The translations under genes were made by a program, and so were the position numbers. A DNA stretch of 58,342 nt, taken from the NCBI GenBank assembly GCA_014801955.1, contig JAAVDE010000010.1, forward strand, positions 1-58,342. The letters are read 5' to 3'. This document shows, piece after piece, positions 27,081 through 33,879 of this stretch. The notes beneath the pieces were generated by a model. That model saw nothing but the letters and a program-made list of their open reading frames with translations. It searched no databases and had not been told where the DNA came from. How positions within the stretch are numbered: the stretch's first letter is position 1; the number at the start of each line of letters is the position of its first letter. This DNA comes from Bacteroides sp. Lineage in GTDB: Bacteria; Bacteroidota; Bacteroidia; Bacteroidales; Muribaculaceae.

Positions 27081-27210
27081 AGTTTCAAGGGGCTGCGACC
27101 AAGCACCCCGGACGCGTCTGAAACCGACGCGCCCGCCGACCGGAGAAAAGGAATACCCTAATATATCAACCACAAAAATTCACCATCTATCTACCTATCA
27201 ATTATAGCCG

Positions 27211-27235
27211 GCGCCCCCTGAGCGGGGCGCTTTTT
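27211..27235 (+). terminator. intrinsic terminator, plus strand
   Basis: gcgcccc (27211-27217) pairs with ggggcgc (27224-27230) around ctgagc, followed by TTTTT (27231-27235). It ends three bases before the stop codon of the minus-strand TonB gene. On the minus strand no T-run follows the stem, so it serves a plus-strand transcript. Confidence 0.85.
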
Positions 27236-27238
27236 GCG

Positions 27239-29101
27239 TTATAGGCGCAGAGTGAACCCGCCCAGGGCCGTGAAGCCGGGCATCGGGTAGCCGCGGTTAA
27301 TGACGTAGCGGGCGTCGGTTATGTTTTCCAGGCGGGTGAAAACGCTGACGTAGCGACATATTTCCCAGGTAATCTTCATGTTGAGCAGGGCATAGTTCTG
27401 GCGCTCAATGCCGTCGGAAACGTAGAGCCCGGCAATGCCCTTGAGGTCGGCGCCGATTTGCAGGCACTTGAGCGGCGTCCAGTCCGCGCCGAAGTAATAT
27501 TGCTGTTCGGGGGCGCCGGTCAGGTCGCTGAGCGAGGTGTGGAGGTAGCTGTAGGTGAAGTAGAACGTCAGCTGCTCCAGCGGGTGGCTGCGGGCGGTGA
27601 GTTCCAGGCCCTTGTTAACGAAGCGGCCTGTGTTCTGGTTCTTTTGGTCGAGGGTCTGGATCAGGTTCGTGCCCTTGGAAAAGTAGCCGGTGAGCTCGAG
27701 CGAAATGTAGCGCGAAAAATGCTTGCCCACGGCGAGCTCATAGTTCATCATCCGCTCCGGGTCGAGGTCGGGATTGGCCATGCGGTAGAGATAAAGCTCG
27801 CGGAACGACGGATTGCGATAGCCCATCGCCAGGTTGCCTTTGACCGTCAGCCCAAGTCCGGGATTGACCGAGAAGCCGAACTGCGGAACCCATTGCGTGT
27901 GAAACATGTTGCTGTTGGCCATGCGCAGGCCGGCGTTGAGGCTCAGGCGGTGGTCAAACAGCTGCTGGCCAACGGTCAGATAGGGCGAATACTCGGTTAT
28001 GCGTTTGCGCGCAATGGTCGAGAGCGAGCCTTCGGTGTGTTCCTTTCCGCCCGACATCGGGATTTTGCCCGAATAGGTGTCGAAATCGAAGCCCGCCGTG
28101 ACGGTTGCGCCGCTCCAGGGGGTGAACGTCTGGTAGAGAATGAGGCCCAGGCGGTCGTCGAGGCTGTGGAAGTGGCGCGGGTCGTCGACGAAGTGGTTGC
28201 CATAGCTGTAGTAGGCGCGCACCGCGCCCGAGGTCGAGGCGTAGCGGTTGGTGAAGGTCAGCGAGCCCTCGCCGCGGGTAATGTTCTGGCTGTAGATGTC
28301 GGTCGACTCCGGGTTCGACAGGGTGGGATATATCGGGTCGTTGCCCCGCAGGTTCATCAGAGTGTAGTCAGCCGTGGCTTTCCATTGCTGCGTAAGGTCC
28401 ACGCCCACTTTAACGTAGCCCTCGGCCTGCTTGAAGTCGAAGTTTTTGCGCGTTCCGTCGGTGCGGTTATAGGAGAGCGACACCAGCGACGAAAAGCGGC
28501 CATAGTTAACCGTGTTGCTGAGCGATGAGAGCCAGGTGTTGTAGGAGCCGTATTGGCTGGTGAGCGACGTTTTGACGCCCCGGCGCCCGGGGTTGCGCGT
28601 AATAACGTTGATGGCGCCGGCCAGGGCGTTGGAGCCGTAGAGAACCGAGCCGGGACCGCGCAGAACTTCAACGCGCTCAACGTTTTCTTTGGCATAGAAG
28701 TCGGCGACATGGTGGGAGTAGATTCCGGCAAACTGCGGCTGGCCGTCGACCATCATCAGCACTCCCGAGGCCCGGTCGCCGCCAACGCCGCGCATCTTTA
28801 TGTGGCCCGAGCCGCCCGAGCTGCTCACTCCGAAGCCGAAAATCGAGCGCTCGGTAACGAAGAGGCTCGGAACCATGCCGGAGATGACCGACAGCACCCG
28901 CGTGCTGCCCGAGTTCTCGAGCCGCTGCTCGCCAACGACCGACACCGAATAGGGCAGCAGGCGCTCGGCAACCGGGCTCGCCGAGCCGGTAACGACCAGC
29001 TCGTCAAAGCGCTTATGAATAGAATCGCTCCTTTCCGAGCCTGAAGCTGCAGAGGCGGAAAGGAGCAATGAGATTGATGCGATAAGGAGCTTATTCATCA
29101 A
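27239..29101 (-). CDS. TonB-dependent receptor
   Basis: A 620-residue outer-membrane transporter: signal peptide 1-20, a plug domain starting ELVVTGSASPVAERLLPYSV with RVEVLRGPGSVLYGSNALAGAINVIT (the plug signature, split here at about 137-160), then a 22-strand barrel ending in GFTLRL. No CarboxypepD_reg N-terminal extension. Such short receptors commonly take up siderophores, haem, corrinoids or metal complexes rather than glycans. It overlaps the DUF362 lipoprotein gene by 11 bases, so the two are co-translated. The ligand is not identifiable. Confidence 0.9.
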   Translation of the reverse strand: MMNKLLIASISLLLSASAASGSERSDSIHKRFDELVVTGSASPVAERLLPYSVSVVGEQRLENSGSTRVLSVISGMVPSLFVTERSIFGFGVSSSGGSGHIKMRGVGGDRASGVLMMVDGQPQFAGIYSHHVADFYAKENVERVEVLRGPGSVLYGSNALAGAINVITRNPGRRGVKTSLTSQYGSYNTWLSSLSNTVNYGRFSSLVSLSYNRTDGTRKNFDFKQAEGYVKVGVDLTQQWKATADYTLMNLRGNDPIYPTLSNPESTDIYSQNITRGEGSLTFTNRYASTSGAVRAYYSYGNHFVDDPRHFHSLDDRLGLILYQTFTPWSGATVTAGFDFDTYSGKIPMSGGKEHTEGSLSTIARKRITEYSPYLTVGQQLFDHRLSLNAGLRMANSNMFHTQWVPQFGFSVNPGLGLTVKGNLAMGYRNPSFRELYLYRMANPDLDPERMMNYELAVGKHFSRYISLELTGYFSKGTNLIQTLDQKNQNTGRFVNKGLELTARSHPLEQLTFYFTYSYLHTSLSDLTGAPEQQYYFGADWTPLKCLQIGADLKGIAGLYVSDGIERQNYALLNMKITWEICRYVSVFTRLENITDARYVINRGYPMPGFTALGGFTLRL

Positions 29102-30083
29102 TGGTTACGAGGCGATATTTTTGCGAACCCATGCCGAGGGCTTCGGCGTGGTCGAGAATCAGAGTGCCCAGGCGCGAATTGATGCGCTCGATGAGGTCGG
29201 CCTTGCCGGGGTCGTCGGAGTTCATTACCATGTCGACGCAGGCGCGGTCGAGCGCTACCGGGTCAAGCGAGGCGAAAACGCCCAGGTCGCCCATCTTCGG
29301 CTCGGCGGGGTTGCCGTTGCAGTCGCAGTCGACCGACAGGCGGTTGGCAACGTTGATATACAGAATATGGTCGCCCGAATAGTCAACGACTGCCTTTGCG
29401 GCCTCGGCCATCGACTCGATGAAGTCGGCCTGCTCGGGGAGGTTGGCCCAGAGGCTGTCAACGTTGGCGGTTTTGCCGGCAGTGTGGATATAAGCCTTGC
29501 CGGCCGACGAACCGAAGCCGATCGAAAGGTTCTTCAGCGCGCCGCCGAAGCCGCCCATCTGGTGGCCCTTGAAGTGGGAGAGAACGATGAAAAAGTCGTA
29601 GTTCTCAATGTTTTTGCCAACAATATCTTTTGTCAGGTGCTTGCCGCCGGTTACCGGCAGTTCGATTTCGCCTTCGGCGTCCATGATGTCAACTCCGGCC
29701 AGGTCGGTGAAGCCGTGTTCCTTGGCCGCTTTGAGGTGGGCTTCGGTCGTGTTGCGGTTGCCGGCATAGGCGGTGTTGCACTCAATGAAGGTGCCGTTGA
29801 CCAGGCGAACGAAGTCGGCGATGAGAGCCGTGTCGAGGTGGTTTGACTTGTTTGACTCGCCGGTCGAAATCTTAATGCCGATGTTTTTGCCCTCGGCTTT
29901 GCGGCCGAGCGCCTCATAGACCTTGATGATGTTTTCGGGAGTGATGTCCTTGATGTAGTAAACGGTGGAGAGGGAGTCGGTTTCTGCCGGAGCATCCTCG
30001 GTTTGGGCGGGCTTGTTGCCGCAGCCTGCAAGGGCAGCCATGCTCATTGCGGCAGCTGCCATAGCCATAAAAATCTTTCTCAT
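29091..30083 (-). CDS. DUF362 lipoprotein
   Basis: A 330-residue exported protein with a lipobox (LAGC, lipidated Cys near residue 21) and an otherwise single DUF362 domain. The family normally carries or binds Fe-S clusters next to a ferredoxin domain, but no CxxCxxC ferredoxin motif is present here; DCDCNG (about 253-258) is the only Cys cluster. Motifs GHQMGGFGGALKNLSIGF are typical of the family. First gene of a pair with the TonB receptor, with its own promoter. A role in uptake or handling of a metal or cofactor is inferred. Confidence 0.8.
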   Translation of the reverse strand: MRKIFMAMAAAAMSMAALAGCGNKPAQTEDAPAETDSLSTVYYIKDITPENIIKVYEALGRKAEGKNIGIKISTGESNKSNHLDTALIADFVRLVNGTFIECNTAYAGNRNTTEAHLKAAKEHGFTDLAGVDIMDAEGEIELPVTGGKHLTKDIVGKNIENYDFFIVLSHFKGHQMGGFGGALKNLSIGFGSSAGKAYIHTAGKTANVDSLWANLPEQADFIESMAEAAKAVVDYSGDHILYINVANRLSVDCDCNGNPAEPKMGDLGVFASLDPVALDRACVDMVMNSDDPGKADLIERINSRLGTLILDHAEALGMGSQKYRLVTIDE

Positions 30084-30111
30084 AGTTAGTTCTGATGTGA
30101 TAATTTCGCTG

Positions 30112-30143
30112 CAAAGTTAATACTTTTGCCGGTTATTTCCAAA
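30112..30143 (-). promoter_or_regulatory. promoter of DUF362-TonB operon
   Basis: Minus strand: TTTG at 30143-30140, 20 bases, then TAACTTTG at 30119-30112, 29 bases from the start codon. Confidence 0.75.
30121..30128 (+). promoter_or_regulatory. possible -7 element of the GNAT gene
   Basis: TACTTTTG on the plus strand fits TAnnTTTG and lies inside the spacer of the divergent DUF362 promoter. No -33 match upstream. Confidence 0.4.
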
Positions 30144-30201
30144 AAATATGCCGATTTCCGCCGCGGGGGAACTTAGCGGGGCGGTCGGGCGTTATTAAGG
30201 T

Positions 30202-31275
30202 ATGAGTAAAAAAGCTGAAATACAGAAAATCTGGCGCGAGTGTTTTCCCGGCGATTCCGTTGCCTGGCGCCGCATGTTTTTCGATGCCGTTTATGTCGAC
30301 GACGAAGCGCTGACCATCACCGACCCGGAGTCGGAGGCCATTGTCAGCTCGCTGTTGCTGCTATCCTATTCGATGACTTTCCAGGGGCGCACGCTCGGCC
30401 TGGGCTACATCTATGGCGCCGCCACGCGCCGCAAGTTCCGAGCCCGCGGTTTTATGAGCCGGCTGCTTCGCCGCGCGTTGCGCGAGGCGTCGGACCGAGG
30501 CGATACTTTTGCCGCCCTTATTCCCGCATCGCCGTCGCTGAGCCGCTACTACGGGCGGTTTGGATTCTCAACCGTGTTTTATAGCCGCCCCGAGCGCTAC
30601 ACTGCCGTTCATCGCTTCGCGGTCAGCGGCGACTATGTCGACGTTGACCCCGCCGATCCGCGGCTCTATGAGGCTTTTGAGCGGATGATGGCCGCGCGCC
30701 CCTGCTGCGTTCAGCATAGCCGCGCCCAGTTCCTGACGCTGATGGACGATGCCCGGCTGTCGGACTACGGCTTTGCCGCCGTTGCCCGCCGCGACTCCGG
30801 CGAAATCGCCGCTATGGTCTGGGCCGCGCCCGAGCTGGCGTCGACAACCCTTAGCGTGCGCGAACTGCTGGCCGACAGCAACGATGCGGCCAACGCGGCG
30901 CTGACTGCCCTGCAGCGGCAGCTGCCCGACCGCCCGCTGACGCTCCTCTGTCGCGCCGAGGATTCGGTGGCCGGCGGTAACCTCGTCGGTCGCGGCATGG
31001 CCCGCGTAGTCAATGCCGAATCTGCCCTGCGAGCCGTTGCCGAAAATAATCCGCAGGCGCGGCTGACCGTTAGGCTCACCGACCCGATTCTGCCCGAAAA
31101 TGATGGCGTTTACACTATCGCCGACGGCACGCTGACGGTCGATAACCGCCCCGGACCCTATGACCTCGACCTGACTCCCGAAGTTCTGACGGCCATGCTC
31201 TTTTCGTCCGACGCCATCGCCTCGGTTACCGGCCTTCCTGCCCGCCGGCCCCACATGTCGCTGATGCTCAACTAA
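30202..31275 (+). CDS. GNAT family N-acetyltransferase (Eis-like layout)
   Basis: A 357-residue cytoplasmic enzyme that would transfer an acetyl group from acetyl-CoA. The N-terminal GNAT domain shows the CoA loop in RRKFRARGFMSRLLRRALRE (about 76-95) and SRYYGRFGFSTVF. The remaining 200 residues resemble the second GNAT-like and sterol-carrier-like regions of Eis-type acetyltransferases. It is a lone gene between divergent and convergent neighbours: the CotH gene ends three bases away on the other strand. Substrate unknown. Confidence 0.8.
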   Translation: MSKKAEIQKIWRECFPGDSVAWRRMFFDAVYVDDEALTITDPESEAIVSSLLLLSYSMTFQGRTLGLGYIYGAATRRKFRARGFMSRLLRRALREASDRGDTFAALIPASPSLSRYYGRFGFSTVFYSRPERYTAVHRFAVSGDYVDVDPADPRLYEAFERMMAARPCCVQHSRAQFLTLMDDARLSDYGFAAVARRDSGEIAAMVWAAPELASTTLSVRELLADSNDAANAALTALQRQLPDRPLTLLCRAEDSVAGGNLVGRGMARVVNAESALRAVAENNPQARLTVRLTDPILPENDGVYTIADGTLTVDNRPGPYDLDLTPEVLTAMLFSSDAIASVTGLPARRPHMSLMLN

Positions 31276-31278
31276 CTG

Positions 31279-33252
31279 TTATTTTACCAGAAGTTTCGTC
31301 GTTTGGCCGTCGGTGATAACGATGTAGAGGCCGGGGCGGAGCGAAACCGCTCGGTTGGAACATTCGCCGGAGGCGGCGCAGCGGCCATCGGCGCCGTAGA
31401 TGGTAAAGGTGGTGCCCGGCTCGAACCGGCGGAAGGCTATACCGCCTGCAACGGCATAGGGGCGCACGCCGTCGCTGACCTCGGGGCTTTCAATTCCGTC
31501 GTCGTCGGGGTCGGGAGCGGTGTAGCCGATAACTTGGTCGAGGTGTTCCATCTGGGCGTCGATATAGCGGTTCAGAACGCTGAGCTCTCCGGCATAGCTG
31601 TATGCAACCTGCGGGTTCATGTGTATCCACTGGTTCAGAATCGGCCAGCGCAGAAAGTTAAGATGCTGTGATTGGTCGAGTTCGGCGGCGGTTTGCTCAA
31701 CCAGGTCGTTGAGCCACTCGGCGGAGAGGCCGTTTTCGCGGGCCTGCGCCCAGATGTCGCGAATCTCGCCTTGCGTTGCGGGGTCTTTCAGCAGAATCCG
31801 CTCGGCCAGATAGCGCATGTTGCCGGCAGCCGAGGCGAATCCGCTGGCCCATAGGTAGCCGTTGCGGCTGCGCTCCCAAACGTGATAGGTTCGGTTGTCG
31901 TTGTCGAAGCCGAGGTCAAAGTCCCAGACGGGGCCGGTGTAGACCTTCGGGTCGTTGCGCTCTTTATACCAGTAGGTGCTCCAGTAGCAGTCGGTGTTGC
32001 CGGCAACTTCGTTGACCAGCATATGGCGGATAAACGATTCGGTGTCAAACAGGTCGCGATAGGGGAATCCGAGCGGCTCGGCATTATAGCCGGCCTCGCC
32101 GTAGTTGCCCGACGGCATCGATTGCTCCATGCGGTTGATATAGTCGGTTATATATTGCAGCTGTTGGGGCTGAATGTCGCCGTCGTCGGGCGACTTAATG
32201 GTTATCGGCAGGAAGTAGCGGCGCGTCTGGAACCAAACGGGCTCCTCGTTGGCATAGCCGTCGACCTCCAGGAAGTAGCCGCCGGTCAGGGCGTCGCCCT
32301 CAATGTCGTCCTTGGTCATTTCGGTGATGTCGAGGCGGTTTTCGCGGATGTCGATTTGGTCGCAGAGCTGATAGCAGCCCTGGTATTCGCCGTTCATAAC
32401 AACGTCGACCGGGCGGCAGAACGGAACGTAGTCCATCTCCAGCTTGCGGGCCACTTCGAATGCCAGAATGTTGCGCATCAGCGTTTTGTCGCCATAGTTA
32501 TTTATCAGCGTCCACTTCTTGGCCTCGGCGGGAGAGTCGAGAACGGCGGTTTTCTTGTCGAACTTCAGGCGCCACGGCTTTTTGGGGAACTGGCGCGACG
32601 CATTGCCGCGTTCGCGCACTCCGGCGGTTTTATTGAAGTAGTCGGTGCCGTTTTCGGAAATGATGATGACCGACGACGGAATCTCGTTTTCCTTATCGTA
32701 GGGCGCCTGGAAGTTGGCGGTGTTGATAACCAGGGTCGGCAGGTTTGTTATCTGCCACATTCGGGAGGTGTTGCCCTCGCCCTTTTCGCCATAGACCTCG
32801 AGCTCGGCAACGGGCGTTTGCGACCCTTCGGGGCCGACGAAGCGCACATAGCGCACGCCCAGCGAACACTCAACGTCGAAATAGTTGATTTCGCCGCCCG
32901 AAACGAAGTCTTTAATCATTTGCAGCGGCACTGCGTCGGAGAAGTCGGGGCTGTTGGCGCCCTCAAACATGCCCAGGCGCGTTCGGGCGCGTCCGGAATT
33001 ATTGTTGCGACACGCAAAACCTATGCGCGAAATAACATGGGGTTCGCCCAGGTCGAGCGCGCAGTAGCCGAAGCGGCCGACGGAGGTCTGGAAATAAGTG
33101 TCGATATTACCGTCGGTAATATTCTCCACCATGAAATCATTGCCCGCCGCCGGCGAGCCAAAAGCCGTTGCCGGCAACTTATCGGCTGCTGAAACGGTCA
33201 GCGAACAAAAAACAACCGCTGCCAGCAAGCCCGAAAAACCTGCTATTCTCAT
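31279..33252 (-). CDS. secreted CotH-family protein with discoidin-type domain
   Basis: A 657-residue exported protein. Signal peptide 1-22, then an F5/8 type C carbohydrate-binding-like domain (about 25-155), then a CotH kinase-like domain (about 165-500) with RERGNASRQFPKKPWRLKF, LCDQIDIRENRLDI and the Asp-rich WDFDLGFDNDNR. The tail (about 590-657, ending GLYIVITDGQTTKLLVK) resembles type IX or similar sorting tails. CotH proteins are atypical kinases that phosphorylate spore-coat or extracellular proteins; here the target would be cell-surface or secreted. Single gene with its own promoter. Confidence 0.85.
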   Translation of the reverse strand: MRIAGFSGLLAAVVFCSLTVSAADKLPATAFGSPAAGNDFMVENITDGNIDTYFQTSVGRFGYCALDLGEPHVISRIGFACRNNNSGRARTRLGMFEGANSPDFSDAVPLQMIKDFVSGGEINYFDVECSLGVRYVRFVGPEGSQTPVAELEVYGEKGEGNTSRMWQITNLPTLVINTANFQAPYDKENEIPSSVIIISENGTDYFNKTAGVRERGNASRQFPKKPWRLKFDKKTAVLDSPAEAKKWTLINNYGDKTLMRNILAFEVARKLEMDYVPFCRPVDVVMNGEYQGCYQLCDQIDIRENRLDITEMTKDDIEGDALTGGYFLEVDGYANEEPVWFQTRRYFLPITIKSPDDGDIQPQQLQYITDYINRMEQSMPSGNYGEAGYNAEPLGFPYRDLFDTESFIRHMLVNEVAGNTDCYWSTYWYKERNDPKVYTGPVWDFDLGFDNDNRTYHVWERSRNGYLWASGFASAAGNMRYLAERILLKDPATQGEIRDIWAQARENGLSAEWLNDLVEQTAAELDQSQHLNFLRWPILNQWIHMNPQVAYSYAGELSVLNRYIDAQMEHLDQVIGYTAPDPDDDGIESPEVSDGVRPYAVAGGIAFRRFEPGTTFTIYGADGRCAASGECSNRAVSLRPGLYIVITDGQTTKLLVK

Positions 33253-33292
33253 ACTTATACCTTACTTTATACCTTGATTGGATTAACACCGA

Positions 33293-33324
33293 CAAAGTTA
33301 ACAAATCTTCCCCAAATCTCCAAA
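33293..33324 (-). promoter_or_regulatory. CotH gene promoter
   Basis: Minus strand: TTTG at 33324-33321, 20 bases, then TAACTTTG at 33300-33293, 41 bases from the start codon. Confidence 0.75.
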
Positions 33325-33328
33325 TAAT

Positions 33329-33367
33329 AATTTAGCGGATGCGTTGGAATAACGCATCCGCTAAATT
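33329..33367 (-). terminator. 17-bp perfect inverted repeat after the NlpE-like gene
   Basis: Left arm 33329-33345 and right arm 33351-33367 are perfect reverse complements around a GGAAT loop. It lies 22 bases past the stop codon of the NlpE-like gene and just upstream of the CotH promoter, so it probably ends the upstream transcript. The tail after the stem is only weakly T-rich. Confidence 0.7.
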
Positions 33368-33388
33368 GCATAGTAACTGTCGGGGGGA

Positions 33389-33829
33389 TTATTTGGTGCG
33401 GGTCAGGGTGTAGTCGGCGGGACGGATGGGGAGCTCGAGGTCAACGTTGACCATGGTCAGGGCGGTGTCGGCGTCGCAGCGGAAGTAGGTTGCGCCGGCG
33501 CCTTCGCCGATTTTAACGTATTTGGCGCCATCTTTGGTGATGACAACGTAGTCGCCCTTGGAGTCGAAGCTCTGAACGGTTTCGGTTCCGTTAACGTAGT
33601 CCTGAGTCATGTCGTAGGTGCCGGTCGAGTCGTTGACGGCGGTGAGCTTAACGGTGTAGCGGATGCCTTCAACATCGGCGCCGGGCACCGTGCCGGCATA
33701 TTCCGCGGTGGTTTCAACTTTGGCGGTAGCTTCTTCGGCGGGGGTGGTTGCTTTGTCGGCTTTGCCGGAGCATGCGCTTGCGGCAACCATTGCGGAAGCG
33801 GCAGCGAGGATGAAATAAGTTTTCTTCAT
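33389..33829 (-). CDS. NlpE-like lipoprotein
   Basis: A 146-residue lipoprotein: signal peptide with lipobox ASAC (lipidated Cys20), a short Ala/Thr/Glu linker, then a small beta-barrel-type domain with YAGTVPGADVEGIRYTVKL and TYDMTQDYVN, resembling the N-terminal domain of NlpE (copper-stress surface sensor). The second NlpE domain is absent, as in many Bacteroidetes forms. It lies 50 bases after the NanS-NanM fusion gene and before a strong hairpin, so it may be the last gene of the nan operon or a separate one. Confidence 0.72.
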   Translation of the reverse strand: MKKTYFILAAASAMVAASACSGKADKATTPAEEATAKVETTAEYAGTVPGADVEGIRYTVKLTAVNDSTGTYDMTQDYVNGTETVQSFDSKGDYVVITKDGAKYVKIGEGAGATYFRCDADTALTMVNVDLELPIRPADYTLTRTK

Positions 33830-33879
33830 AGTTCTTGAGTTTTGTTTCCAAGTATTAACGTTTCATCCTCGGAAAAGGT

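Larger units (their letters stand above)
27024..27236 (+). ncRNA. structured RNA candidate with four-way junction
   Basis: The core 27059-27143 folds on paper into a closed four-way junction. P1: 27059-27068 with 27135-27143 (one bulge). P2: gaaac 27073-27077 with gtttc 27082-27086 and a TGAA loop. P3: 27089-27096 with 27103-27109 (one bulge). P4: cgcgtc 27113-27118 with gacgcg 27126-27131. An A/T-rich 65-base stretch follows, then a canonical plus-strand terminator. No consensus -33/-7 is seen upstream, so the 5' end is not defined. The strand is assigned from the terminator. It does not match any riboswitch class recognised by eye. Confidence 0.5.

Noticed and set aside
27059-27143. Cobalamin or TPP riboswitch for the neighbouring TonB receptor or GH84 genes
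   Set aside because: Bits such as gggaaactg and ggggtgc recall these classes, but the remaining conserved cores are missing and the element is on the wrong strand or behind the genes it would control.
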